Source: Marinobacter fonticola (lineage in GTDB: Bacteria; Pseudomonadota; Gammaproteobacteria; Pseudomonadales; Oleiphilaceae). From it: a stretch of DNA of 64,000 bases. A program made the position numbers and the translations under genes. The notes beneath the pieces were generated by a model. It was not told the DNA's origin. It made no database searches and saw nothing but the letters and a program-made list of their open reading frames with translations. Below, piece after piece: positions 9,394 through 16,701 of this stretch. The stretch covers positions 1,364,001-1,428,000 of the forward strand of contig NZ_CP043042.1 of NCBI RefSeq assembly GCF_008122265.1, given 5' to 3'. The stretch's first letter is position 1, and each line of letters opens with the position of its first letter.

Positions 9394-9415
9394 TTATACG
9401 AACGCGTTCGTATAA
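9394..9415. repeat. 22-bp perfect palindrome, copy 2
   Basis: The same TACGAACGCGTTCGTA core is extended here to a perfect 22-bp palindrome (TTA ... TAA), again preceded by GTTATACG-type words. It sits about 80 bp upstream of the antitoxin start. Confidence 0.8.
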
Positions 9416-9431
9416 TTGGCTGCTATGTTTA

Positions 9432-9468
9432 TTGACCGCACCTGTTAACTGGTGCTATTGATAGCACC
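9432..9468 (+). promoter_or_regulatory. Predicted promoter and operator of the Phd/ParE-type TA operon
   Basis: TTGACC (9432-9437) and TATTGA (9456-9461), 18 bp apart, form a plausible sigma-70 promoter. The -10 is embedded in the perfect inverted repeat GGTGCTATTGATAGCACC (9451-9468), 24 bp before the antitoxin ATG. Autorepression through such a site is the rule for Phd/YefM systems; the assignment here is inference. Confidence 0.6.
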
Positions 9469-9491
9469 AAATCGTTGAGTAGGTAATCACC

Positions 9492-9761
9492 ATGCAAGTG
9501 AAATTTTCCGAGGATGTCATTCCTCTATCAGACCTGAAGATCAATCCCGGAAAGGTGGTTGGTCGAGCGCAAGATACGCATCGCCCCATCCTGCTCACCA
9601 GCCGTGGCCGCGGCATAGCTGTTGTTCAGGGGCTCGAGGATTATGAGAGAACCGCAGAGGAATTGCGGTTTGTAAAGGCGGTGGCGCAGGGGCTTATGGA
9701 TGTTCGCGAGGGCAACACCGTATCGTTGGAGGACGCCAGGAAAACGTTGGGTATCAAGTAA
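9492..9761 (+). CDS. Phd/YefM-family antitoxin
   Basis: 89-residue antitoxin. The N-terminal half has the Phd/YefM DNA-binding and dimer fold (IPLSDLKINPGKVVGRAQ, then RPILLTSRGRGIAVVQ, an edge strand typical of the family). The C-terminal half, LEDYERTAEELRFVKAV onward, is the toxin-neutralising helix. The toxin gene starts on the base after its stop codon, so the two are co-translated. An inverted-repeat operator precedes the gene. Expected role: bind and neutralise the downstream toxin and repress the operon. Confidence 0.88.
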   Translation: MQVKFSEDVIPLSDLKINPGKVVGRAQDTHRPILLTSRGRGIAVVQGLEDYERTAEELRFVKAVAQGLMDVREGNTVSLEDARKTLGIK

Positions 9762-10064
9762 ATGGAATTACGCATCGCGCAGTCCGCTCTTGAGGACTTA
9801 CAGGCTATTCAGGAATATTACAAAGAGCAGGATGTGCCACATATCGGTGATGATTTCGTGGCTGCTATCCTGGAGCACTGTGAAATGCTTCAAATCCACC
9901 CTGATGCTGGCCGAGTTGTTCCTGAATTCAACATGGATCATATTCGCGAATTGATTCACGCGCCGTTTCGAGTTGTCTATCTCAGGCAGGCTAAAGAGGT
10001 TGTGCTCATTCGAGTCTGGCGGAGTGAGAGGCAGCTCGAATTACAAGCAAACGCAAACACTTAA
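9762..10064 (+). CDS. RelE/ParE-family toxin
   Basis: 100-residue toxin of the RelE/ParE superfamily: N-terminal ELRIAQSALEDLQAIQEYY, central helix with DFVAAILEHCEML, then the beta-sheet ending in APFRVVYLRQAKEVVLIRVWRSER. The EYY and IRELIHAPFRVVY pattern is nearer ParE (gyrase-directed) than RelE (ribosome-dependent RNase), but this cannot be settled by reading. It abuts the antitoxin stop with no spacer. A REP-like repeat begins within its 3' end. Confidence 0.85.
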   Translation: MELRIAQSALEDLQAIQEYYKEQDVPHIGDDFVAAILEHCEMLQIHPDAGRVVPEFNMDHIRELIHAPFRVVYLRQAKEVVLIRVWRSERQLELQANANT

Positions 10065-10157
10065 AAGAACACCCACTCTAAGACCGCAAACACTTAAAAG
10101 GACACCCACTCTAAGACCGGAGTCTTCACTCGGTTCGTTAGGTGGTCTTCTACGTCT
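10053..10157 (+). repeat. REP/MITE-like repeat, copy a (left arm tandemly doubled)
   Basis: Two 33-bp tandem units (10053-10085 and 10086-10118, one mismatch) each end in the left arm GGACACCCACTCTAAG. A hairpin CCGGAGTCTTCACTCGG follows at 10117-10133, then a right arm TTCGTTAGGTGGTCTTC that roughly complements the left arm. Same family as the copies at 10841, 12143, 13432, 14221 and 16453. Confidence 0.8.
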
Positions 10158-10203
10158 TCGTTAGAAAGATGCCAATAGGCACACGCTCTGCTAGACTCGT
10201 CCC

Positions 10204-10476
10204 ATGAAGCAAGTTAACTGGAATGCTGAGAAGAACCAGCAGTTGATGAGCGAGCGGGGTGTCTCCTTCGAAGATGTCCTGTTTGCTCTTCAGTCTGGTG
10301 GTTTACTTGATGATGGACCTCACCCCAACAGGGACAAGTATCCGAACCAGCGCCTGCTTGTGGTTCGGGTTGACGATTACGCCTGGCTGGTGCCATACGT
10401 TGAGAATGATAGAGAAATTTTTCTCAAGTCGGTCATCCCCAGTCGCAAGGCCACCAAGAAATTTTTAGGGGGGTAG
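10204..10476 (+). CDS. BrnT-like type II toxin
   Basis: 90-residue protein with the BrnT pattern: an N-terminal strand and helix (VNWNAEKNQQLMSERGVSFEDVLFAL), the central NQRLLVVRVDDYAWLVPYV strands, and the terminal IPSRKATKKF in place of the family's usual SARKA-type ending. BrnT toxins are RelE-fold ribonucleases. The order toxin first, antitoxin second (1 bp apart) is the BrnTA order. I infer function from fold pattern and context only; sequence similarity to characterised BrnT looks distant. Confidence 0.7.
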   Translation: MKQVNWNAEKNQQLMSERGVSFEDVLFALQSGGLLDDGPHPNRDKYPNQRLLVVRVDDYAWLVPYVENDREIFLKSVIPSRKATKKFLGG

Positions 10477-10477
10477 C

Positions 10478-10780
10478 ATGGCAAAGACCAAATTAGATCC
10501 CGAAGAGCAAGAGCTGCTAGAGGCTTACGAATCCGAAGAGTTCGAGTCAGATCTGGATGCCGATCGTCGAGAGTACTTGACGAAGGCAGCGGAAGAAACG
10601 TTCAAGAAAGACAAGCGGATCAACATACGTATCTCCAGTCGTGACCTGGAAGCACTTCAACGTCGGGCACTGGAAGAGGGGCTTCCTTACCAGTCCTTGG
10701 TTTCTAGTGTCCTACACAAGTATGTCTCCGGCGGCTTCAAGGACATCTCTGCTAACAAGTCAGGCCAACGGACGCGCTAA
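10478..10780 (+). CDS. CopG/BrnA-like ribbon-helix-helix antitoxin
   Basis: 100-residue acidic protein. The N-terminal half is Glu/Asp-rich (EEQELLEAYESEEFESDLD). The second half carries a ribbon-helix-helix: strand RINIRISSRDLEAL followed by helices RRALEEGLPYQSLVSSVLHKYVSG, the typical end of CopG-type antitoxins. It follows the toxin gene by one base with a GGGGGG-type ribosome site inside the toxin 3' end. Expected to neutralise the BrnT-like protein and autoregulate. Confidence 0.78.
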   Translation: MAKTKLDPEEQELLEAYESEEFESDLDADRREYLTKAAEETFKKDKRINIRISSRDLEALQRRALEEGLPYQSLVSSVLHKYVSGGFKDISANKSGQRTR

Positions 10781-11107
10781 CGCGCGCCGCTGTGCCTGGC
10801 GTGTGTGCCAGGCATGGCACCAGACTCGTCGGATATAAAGCACTTAAAAGGACACCTGGAGCCCTTAAAACGGAGCCCTTAAAAGGACACCCACTCTAAG
10901 CCGCCCACTCTAAGCCGGAGACCTCGCTCAGTCTTTACAGCAAAATTTGCCTCAACTTTCCGATTTGACCCGGCGAAATGGAGAATCGCCACGGCTTTAC
11001 GTCTTGCAGGGCTATTAAATCAAGCAATGCGGCTTTCTGAACAAAAGGCGGCTGCCCGCCACTCGAAGAGGGCAGATATTCGGTGTGAAGGAAGGTGGGT
11101 TGGGGGA
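10781..11107. other. Intergenic region between TA module and transposase gene
   Basis: 327 bp holding repeat copy b (10841-10940) and about 165 bp of unassigned sequence toward the transposase 3' end. No gene is supported. Confidence 0.6.
10841..10940 (+). repeat. REP/MITE-like repeat, copy b (left end of the RAYT unit)
   Basis: Three partial left arms (CACTTAAAAGGACACC at 10841, CCTTAAAAGGACACCCACTC near 10878, CCCACTCTAAG near 10903) precede the hairpin CCGGAGACCTCGCTCAG. No right arm follows; the transposase gene does. Reads as the left end of the transposase-carrying unit. Confidence 0.7.
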
Positions 11108-12091
11108 CTACCCCAACAACATTTGGCAACGGCCCAGGCCAACGGTCCGTCGGTAGCCCAATTGCTGACAGGCCGCCTTCAGATTGAACGCTGTGCCAAC
11201 CAGTCCTTTGAACTGGCTTTCAAAGCTGCGACTCATGTAGAGCCAGTGTTTGGGTTCAATGGCGAGGCGGTCCAGGATAGGGGGTACGTTTTCGGGGATG
11301 TGGCCTTTTTTGCCGGCCCTGAGTTGGCGGCCCGTCCAATCGACTAGTTCCAGGTAGTCCTCCAGCCGGAAGGGTAGGCCCACTGGCATGTCCTGTCGTG
11401 GGTAGCCTGCAAACGGAAACAGGCCAGGCAGGTTATCGGTATCGTTCCGGCGCTGCTGTACTCGAGCCCTGACGGAAGTGAACTCACTTGTCTCTGGCGT
11501 CTTGGCGATGCCGGCGCGTATGGGGTTGAGATCGACGTAGGCCAGGCAGGCGGCCAGGGCCTGCTCGTCAAGCAGGGCCTGGGATTTGAAACGACCTTCC
11601 CAGAATCGGCCGGTACAATCATCTTCAAGGTTGGCTCGCCGGGCGATGTCTTCGTTCAGACAACGCATGAACCAACTGATGTCCTGCAACCGCGCCCGCC
11701 AAATCTCGACTTGCTCCTCCAGTTTGCGTTGCTCGATTTCTCGCAGGGGCTCACCCCGGAGATAGCGTTGACTGAAGATCGTGCCCCTGAACAGGTGGTG
11801 CCATCGCTCAATGACCGCCCCTAGGGTCCACTGGTCGGCCTCCGCTTGATTGATATGCAGGACCACATGGACATGGTTACTCATCACCGCATAGGCACAG
11901 ACGTCCAATGCAAACACCGTAGCGAGTTTGAGCAGGCGGGTCTCAATCCAGGCTCTTCGGTGTGAGAAATCCTGACCGGTCAGAGGATCCTGGCCACAGA
12001 GAAAGGCGCGTCGGACACAGCGGCTGACGCAGTGGTAGTAGGGTGTCGCTTCGACGGCGACTTGGGCTTTCCTTGCCCGGGGCATTGGCAT
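11108..12091 (-). CDS. REP-associated tyrosine transposase (RAYT, Y1 HUH family)
   Basis: 327-residue transposase of the IS200/IS605-related RAYT family (Y1_Tnp). Seen: the N-terminal block PYYHCVSRCVRRAFLCG, the HUH motif in SNHVHVVLH (His-Val-His), and the downstream LAYVDLNPIRAG block typical of the family. RAYTs nick single-stranded REP hairpins through one catalytic tyrosine and are usually chromosomally maintained. The gene is flanked by a left-arm-plus-hairpin repeat on one side and hairpin-plus-right-arm repeats on the other. It appears intact; AAGGGA precedes the ATG. Confidence 0.92.
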   Translation of the reverse strand: MPMPRARKAQVAVEATPYYHCVSRCVRRAFLCGQDPLTGQDFSHRRAWIETRLLKLATVFALDVCAYAVMSNHVHVVLHINQAEADQWTLGAVIERWHHLFRGTIFSQRYLRGEPLREIEQRKLEEQVEIWRARLQDISWFMRCLNEDIARRANLEDDCTGRFWEGRFKSQALLDEQALAACLAYVDLNPIRAGIAKTPETSEFTSVRARVQQRRNDTDNLPGLFPFAGYPRQDMPVGLPFRLEDYLELVDWTGRQLRAGKKGHIPENVPPILDRLAIEPKHWLYMSRSFESQFKGLVGTAFNLKAACQQLGYRRTVGLGRCQMLLG

Positions 12092-12483
12092 TCCCTTCTT
12101 TCGGTAGCTGTATGGATAGACAGTATCAGAAGTTGTTGGGCCGGGCTATGGTTTCGTTGGGTGTCCTCATGCCGTCGGGCTATGGTTTCGTTGGGTGTCC
12201 TCATGCCGTCGACGCTCATGCCGTCGGGAGTCTTCGCTCGGTTTCGTTGGGTGTCCTTCTACGCTTTCTTCTACGCTCTGCAACTTCCGCATCCTCTGTC
12301 TGATCCGGAAATGATGGACAGAGTGTCATGCACCAGCTAATGCAGGCGGCCGCTTCAGGCTCTACTCTATACCTGATATAGCAACCGCAGGCTCAATAGT
12401 AAGCCATCTAACACTGACCAGATGGTTGTCAAAGGGTATACGAACAGTTCTAGTTGCGGCTGCAAAGATCAACGGAGACAGAT
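12092..12483. other. Intergenic region between transposase and DehI-like gene
   Basis: 392 bp with repeat copy c in its first half. The second half (about 12270-12470) carries no recognised element apart from the GGAGA ribosome site of the next gene. Confidence 0.6.
12143..12264 (+). repeat. REP/MITE-like repeat, copy c (right end of the RAYT unit)
   Basis: Two exact 34-bp tandem units (12143-12176, 12177-12210) each contain the right arm GTTTCGTTGGGTGTCCT plus flank. A hairpin GGGAGTCTTCGCTCGG and a further right arm (12241-12258) follow. No left arm is present. Mirrors copy b across the transposase gene. Confidence 0.75.
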
Positions 12484-13374
12484 ATGGCAGGCGATCAGGA
12501 ATCATTAGTTCAGCAAGGTATGAAACTCGCCGTAGATCTACCGGATATCATGCCCGAGCAGGCGGATGCACGTCTGAAAGAAATCTATGAAGATATACAG
12601 CAGACGCTACGGGTACCGATCGTCAACAAGATCTTTAGAGCGCTGGCCAACTACCCCGACTATCTTGAAGAAGCGTGGGGGCAAGTCCGCCCCATCGCGC
12701 GGACAATCCATTTTGAGGAGGCTAGTGGCGACATACGAGCCCAAGCCTTACTGAAAGGCGCCCCCGTGAGCGCTGTGATGGATCTCACAGGGCTGGATAA
12801 CCCTGACAAATTGCAAGCCTTTAACGACACCATTCATTATGTCCTGCCAAAACTGCTGCTCATCGTTACGTTTTTCCATAAGGCAGCGTTTGAAGATCAG
12901 ATAGCTGACGTAGCGACATCGCCAGAGCTATTGCAATCCCTGCCTTCCGGTATTGCACAGGGTGCGGCCAAAGTCCAGATGGTTGACCCTGAAAAAGCCG
13001 ATGTTCAGGTTCGTCAGTTATTTGAAGACATCAAAAGCTGCCACGGCCATTCGCTGGTTTCGTCTTACTATCGCGGACTGGGACAGTGGCCGGATTTTCT
13101 GCAGCACGCTTGGGAACAGATCCGGCCGTATGTCGGGAGTGAAGAGTACATTGCCAGCCGGCTTAAGCTTATCGGCAAAGCGCATACTGTTGTCGATAGC
13201 TGGCCCACAGCCTCGGTTAAGCTTTCCCCCATTCATCAGGAAGAGATTAGGGCTATTCTTACGGCCTTCCAGCTCAAATTCATTCCCGATATGCTACTGG
13301 ATGCGGCGCTTATACAGGCACTATTGGGAGGACGAGAGGCAGCCCTGATGTCGCCCCTTAGCGTAACGACGTAG
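12484..13374 (+). CDS. DehI-family protein (halocarboxylic acid dehydrogenase family)
   Basis: 296-residue protein with the length and internal duplication of DehI-type dehalogenases. The segment VPIVNKIFRALANYPDYLEEAW in the first half mirrors HSLVSSYYRGLGQWPDFLQHAW in the second. DehI hydrolyses 2-haloacids using an active-site Asp and water. In my by-eye alignment that Asp (in the SDF-ALANWP region of DehI) is Tyr here, so dehalogenase activity is doubtful and only the family call is firm. The start is at MAGDQ with GGAGA upstream. It is a lone gene between repeats, consistent with acquired cargo. Confidence 0.75.
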   Translation: MAGDQESLVQQGMKLAVDLPDIMPEQADARLKEIYEDIQQTLRVPIVNKIFRALANYPDYLEEAWGQVRPIARTIHFEEASGDIRAQALLKGAPVSAVMDLTGLDNPDKLQAFNDTIHYVLPKLLLIVTFFHKAAFEDQIADVATSPELLQSLPSGIAQGAAKVQMVDPEKADVQVRQLFEDIKSCHGHSLVSSYYRGLGQWPDFLQHAWEQIRPYVGSEEYIASRLKLIGKAHTVVDSWPTASVKLSPIHQEEIRAILTAFQLKFIPDMLLDAALIQALLGGREAALMSPLSVTT

Positions 13375-13431
13375 ATGTTCCACCCCATACGCAGCCCCGC
13401 TTTTCGGATCTGCGGCTTTCCATTTCTCGGA

Positions 13432-13462
13432 ATTAATGCTTAATAGGACACCCACCTCACAA
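13432..13462 (+). repeat. REP/MITE-like repeat, copy d (left arm only)
   Basis: A solitary left arm, CTTAATAGGACACCCACCTC, without the hairpin or right arm; a decayed copy of the family. Confidence 0.6.
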
Positions 13463-13657
13463 TCTGAGCTATGAAACGGTGCCACTGACTGAGCGGTAGC
13501 TGACGCAGCGGCGAAATCTGAGATAAGCCGCTATTGCCTCTAAATAAATCAATGCGCTAGCCGACCTCGGATGAATAAAAGAACAGCTGCAAAGGTTGGT
13601 AGGAATGGCTCAGAATTTGGTTTTTATACAGCCTCGTTTTTCGCAAAAGGAGGAGGC

Positions 13658-14125
13658 GTGCATCATTTAGCAGCCCAGTGGATCGTGGGGCTACTGAGAG
13701 AGAGCAATATCCCTTTTCTGATCTGTGGCGGACTCGCAGCAAAGGGATATGGCTCTAAGCGCGAACTGAATGACATCGACCTTTTTGTCCCCGGTGAGTA
13801 CTTTTCGTCAGTGGTTCAGGCCGGCCAGGCATTTGTATCTAAAACTGCCGCTCACCGCCAAGAGGAAGGCTGGGATCTAACCTACGTCCAGTTCAAGTAT
13901 GAAGGCATCAAAGTGGAGGTAGGTAGCGCTAACGGTCCAAGAATATTCGATGCAGGCAGAGAAACTTGGGTTCCGCTTGATATAGATTTTTCCCGCCATG
14001 CGATGGTGCGTTTGTTGGGTCTTGAGCTTCCCCTTATGCTGAAGGAAGACTTGATTCAGTATAAGTCTGCGCTCTCACGTCCGGTGGATGTTGACGATAT
14101 CCGAGCTATCTATGACGGCGCGTAA
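13658..14125 (+). CDS. Nucleotidyltransferase-fold protein, small orphan
   Basis: 155 residues from a GTG preceded by AAAGGAGGAGG, the strongest ribosome-binding site in this strip; the same frame is open upstream from 13571 but has no comparable site. Residues FLICGGLAAKGYGSKRELNDIDLFVP show the nucleotidyltransferase pattern (GG, then a short gap, then DxD-like DID). The C-terminal MLKEDLIQYKSALSRPVDVDDI resembles minimal nucleotidyltransferases that act on other proteins or antibiotics. No HEPN partner or kinase gene is adjacent. Substrate unknown. It lies between two repeat copies, consistent with mobile cargo. Confidence 0.65.
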   Translation: MHHLAAQWIVGLLRESNIPFLICGGLAAKGYGSKRELNDIDLFVPGEYFSSVVQAGQAFVSKTAAHRQEEGWDLTYVQFKYEGIKVEVGSANGPRIFDAGRETWVPLDIDFSRHAMVRLLGLELPLMLKEDLIQYKSALSRPVDVDDIRAIYDGA

Positions 14126-14519
14126 CCAAGCTTTGGACCGGATGTCAGAACCTCCGCTTCGCTACGGTTTTCCGATTGCCTACTCGACCTCCTAAATTGC
14201 CGCAAAGTTCTGCATTGAAAACGTATTAAAAGGACACCCACTCCAAACGTATTAAAAGGACACCCACTCCAAGACCGGATCCTTCGCTCTGCTTGTACAT
14301 CAAGTTTCAGCATTAAAAGGCAGCTTGTGTTCCGCTGCTAGAGCAATCCCGCCTGTTGTCTACACGAAAAAGCTCTCCCACGCTCGCTAAACCATATACG
14401 GACTAGTTCGCCTCAAACGCATGTCGATTTTCGGAAGTCTCGTTCGACTAATTGTCGCGAGCAAGCGTGCTGGTAATGGCAAGGCGGCTACGCACCACTA
14501 TCCGACAGGAGAAACGACG
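14126..14519. other. Intergenic region with repeat copy e
   Basis: 394 bp. Repeat copy e occupies 14221-14290 and a stray left-arm word ATTAAAAGGCAG lies near 14312. The last 100 bases continue the VOC frame upstream, but the ribosome site favours the start at 14520. Confidence 0.6.
14221..14290 (+). repeat. REP/MITE-like repeat, copy e (left arm tandemly doubled)
   Basis: Two exact 26-bp tandem units (14221-14246, 14247-14272), each a locus-specific ACGTA plus the left arm TTAAAAGGACACCCACTCCA. They precede the hairpin CCGGATCCTTCGCTCTG. The right arm is not recognisable. Confidence 0.8.
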
Positions 14520-14978
14520 ATGAAAGCGGTCAATATCTACCTCAACTTTGCGGGCCATACCGAAGAGGCATTCAACTTCTACAAGGCCATCTTTGGCGGT
14601 GATTTCATGGGGGGCATCATGCGCTTCCGGGACTTTCCGTCAATGGAGGGTATGGAGGACATGCCGTCTCTGAAAGAGGAGGAAAAGGACCTCGTCGGGC
14701 ACGTCTCCCTGCCTCTGACAGAAAACACGACTCTGATGGGCACGGACACCACGTCAAACATGCCGGAGAAGCTGGTAGCGGGCAATAATACGCAGATCAC
14801 GCTTGAAACCGACAGTGCGGCCGAAGCTGAAGCGCTTTTCGGCAAACTATCCGAGGGCGGCAGGGTTGTGATGCCCTTGAATGAGATGTTCTGGGCGGAG
14901 AGATACGGCGCGTGCGTTGATAAATTCGGCATACATTGGCAGGTCAATTATACGGGCGATCGCCCCATGGGAAGCTGA
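14520..14978 (+). CDS. VOC / PhnB-like (glyoxalase superfamily) protein
   Basis: 152-residue protein of the PhnB-like VOC group: MKAVNIYLNFAGHTEEAFNFYKAIFGG at the N-terminus, then MPLNEMFWAERYGACVDKFGIHWQVNY near the C-terminus, the standard family ending. PhnB-like proteins share the glyoxalase/bleomycin-resistance beta-alpha-beta-beta-beta fold, but most lack a known substrate. The start is set at the ATG after AGGAGA. Together with the downstream DUF899 gene this is a pairing commonly seen in proteobacterial accessory DNA. Confidence 0.85.
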   Translation: MKAVNIYLNFAGHTEEAFNFYKAIFGGDFMGGIMRFRDFPSMEGMEDMPSLKEEEKDLVGHVSLPLTENTTLMGTDTTSNMPEKLVAGNNTQITLETDSAAEAEALFGKLSEGGRVVMPLNEMFWAERYGACVDKFGIHWQVNYTGDRPMGS

Positions 14979-15243
14979 GCTGAGGCCTTGAGGGAAAAAG
15001 GCAGCATGGACTGACTTGGTTCGAAGGTCCCGGCCGACCGCTGTTCCGCGGCGTCGTCTGGCTCTCAGCGTTGTAACTCCTCAGCGAAGCTTCCAGGCGT
15101 TTCGCGAGCAAGTGGTGGAGGACGTATCGAGAAGCGGATATCGATCGAGTCCTGGATGTCATCCGCCCGCGTCACAGACGCTGTCGAAATCGACGCTACC
15201 CATTCGACTATGAAGTGCAATTTGGATGAAAGGAGCCGGCATC

Positions 15244-15918
15244 ATGACAGTGAGTAAGATTACACTTCCGCAATCCGTATCGCTTGAGACGTGGCGAGAG
15301 GCGCGCCAAGAACTCCTCGCCAAGGAAAAGGAGCTGACGCGGGCGTTGGACGCACTGGCTGCCGAGCGCCGAAGACTGCCGATGGTCCCCGTCGAGGAAG
15401 ACTACGCATTCACCGGTCCCGAGGGTGAGGTATCGCTAGTTGACCTGTTTCATGGGCGCCGGCAACTGATCGTCTATTGCGCAATGCTGGAACCCGGTGC
15501 GGCGCCCTGCGAGGGCTGTTCAATGGTTATGGACAACGTCGGTCACAATCTTTCGCATGTCACTGCTAGAGATACCGCCTTCGTGTTCACGTCACCGGCG
15601 CCGCAGAACGAGATCATCGCCCTGCAAAAGCGGATGGGTTGGAGCGCTCCCTGGTACACTGATCAAGGTCGCCGCTTCGCCGATGCTTTCGGCGCAGGGA
15701 AGGGTTTTGCCGTCAACGTATTCATCCGTGGTGATGACAACCGTGTATACCTCACGTACTTTACCACCGCCCGCGGCGGCGAACTGTTCGATACCCACTT
15801 CCGTTTGCTTGACCTCACGCCGTACGGTCGGCAGGAGCCATGGGAAGATTCTCCCGAAGGCTGGCCGCAGACCCCGCCATATGAGTGGTGGCTCTTGCGC
15901 GACGAGTACGACATGTAG
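15244..15918 (+). CDS. DUF899 thioredoxin-like protein
   Basis: 224 residues with the DUF899 layout: an N-terminal helical segment (SLETWREARQELLAKEKELTRALD), VEEDYAFTGPEG and a thioredoxin-like core with APCEGCSMVMDN (C-x-x-C). The ending resembles PYEWWLLRDEY of the family. The CxxC suggests a disulfide or redox role in the cytoplasm, but no activity is established for the family. AAAGGAG lies 8 bases before the chosen ATG. It follows the VOC gene by 265 bp without a repeat between. Confidence 0.85.
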   Translation: MTVSKITLPQSVSLETWREARQELLAKEKELTRALDALAAERRRLPMVPVEEDYAFTGPEGEVSLVDLFHGRRQLIVYCAMLEPGAAPCEGCSMVMDNVGHNLSHVTARDTAFVFTSPAPQNEIIALQKRMGWSAPWYTDQGRRFADAFGAGKGFAVNVFIRGDDNRVYLTYFTTARGGELFDTHFRLLDLTPYGRQEPWEDSPEGWPQTPPYEWWLLRDEYDM

Positions 15919-16027
15919 CTGAACGTGAAGAGCTGATACGACGAGAAAACGTCCAGCAATACGCTGCAGCCGACCGCCGCTTTTTGGCTTCGGCTGAGCA
16001 CTTGCCAACACCAAAGGAATCAAGCGG

Positions 16028-16414
16028 ATGACGAGTGAAAGCTGGTTGTTAGTCGGTGGACTGGTCGCTGTCGTCGTGGCGCTTGTCCATTCTGTGCTTG
16101 GCGAAGTTCTCATTTTCAAGCGGATGCGTGAGGGTACAGTTGTCCCAACGCGGGGGCAGCCGGTCCTCAGGGAGCGTCACGTTAGAATATTGTGGGCTAC
16201 ATGGCACATTGTTTCTGTATTCGGTCTGGCCATTGCGGGGATCCTCGTTTTTATGTCTGTTTATCCGGTCACCGATGTCCAAAGCTTATTTCTCCGAGCG
16301 GTTGCAACTTCCATGGGCGTCTCCAGCGCCCTGGTCCTTTTCGCAACCAAAGGCATGCATCCGGGATGGGTTGGGCTCCTGGTCGTGGCAATATCAGCAG
16401 CCATGGCATTCTAA
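16028..16414 (+). CDS. Small four-helix membrane protein, unknown
   Basis: 128 residues, four hydrophobic segments at about 5-25, 55-76, 85-105 and 108-127, with a basic loop (FKRMREGTVVPTRGQPVLRERHVR) after the first. No family motif recognised. It could be an integral-membrane accessory protein with no visible partner. The gene sits between the DUF899 gene and repeat copy f and reads in the same direction as its neighbours. Confidence 0.7.
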   Translation: MTSESWLLVGGLVAVVVALVHSVLGEVLIFKRMREGTVVPTRGQPVLRERHVRILWATWHIVSVFGLAIAGILVFMSVYPVTDVQSLFLRAVATSMGVSSALVLFATKGMHPGWVGLLVVAISAAMAF

Positions 16415-16452
16415 GCAGGGCGCATACATAACAATTCAATGAAGTCCACGCC

Positions 16453-16580
16453 TGAATTCTTCAAAGGCACCCGTTGGTTGAATTCTTGAAAGGACACCCA
16501 CTCTAAAATGAATTCTTGAAAGGACACCCACTCTAAAAAGCGGAGCCTTTGCTCGGTTTCGTTGGGTATCTCATGCCACC
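16453..16580 (+). repeat. REP/MITE-like repeat, copy f (left arm doubled, hairpin and right arm)
   Basis: Two exact 30-bp tandem units (16479-16508, 16509-16538) contain TGAATTC plus the left arm TTGAAAGGACACCCACTC, with a weaker third unit at 16453-16472. The hairpin GCGGAGCCTTTGCTCGG (about 16540-16556) and right arm GTTTCGTTGGGTATCT follow. It is the most complete short copy. Confidence 0.8.
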
Positions 16581-16661
16581 CATGCCATCCCGCTTCAGGC
16601 AGGCAGCCTGCAAAATACTATTCCTCAACTCTTTAGGTTCTACTGCATCTGGTATATTCTT

Positions 16662-16680
16662 TATTCGTAATATACGAATA
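16662..16680 (+). promoter_or_regulatory. Predicted ArsR operator upstream of the arsenic operon
   Basis: TATTCGTAATATACGAATA is a near-perfect inverted repeat with ATTCG/CGAAT arms, the usual form of an ArsR/SmtB-family site. It lies 22 bp before the arsenic operon ATG, overlapping the only plausible AT-rich promoter. The fused ArsR domain downstream is the likely ligand (inference). Confidence 0.65.
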
Positions 16681-16701
16681 TCAATATATTCAGGTATACA
16701 G

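Larger units (their letters stand above)
9109..9491. other. Intergenic region with repeated palindromes before the TA module
   Basis: 383 bp without a convincing gene. It contains two copies of the palindrome TACGAACGCGTTCGTA, further GGAGTTATACG words near 9241 and 9376, and the promoter and operator of the following toxin-antitoxin operon. A few short open frames have no ribosome-binding site and are not called. Confidence 0.6.

Noticed and set aside
10947-11002. Possible remnant of the sequence just upstream of merF
   Set aside because: Both places share TTGCCTCAACT, TTCCGATT and GAGA-TCGCCA in the same order, but spacing differs and the words are short; not enough to claim a copy without an alignment.
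14221-14272. CRISPR array
   Set aside because: Only two tandem 26-bp copies with no spacers and no cas genes; they belong to the REP-like family.
14979-15243. Pseudogene fragment between the VOC and DUF899 genes
   Set aside because: A few short open frames occur, but none has a recognisable protein family or ribosome site.
9492-16538. Integron cassette array with attC sites
   Set aside because: The right arms contain GTTAGGT/GTTGGGT, which fit the GTTRRRY box, and the gene types suit cassettes. However, no paired RYYYAAC box, no integrase and no attC-type long imperfect palindrome was seen, and a RAYT gene explains the repeats better.
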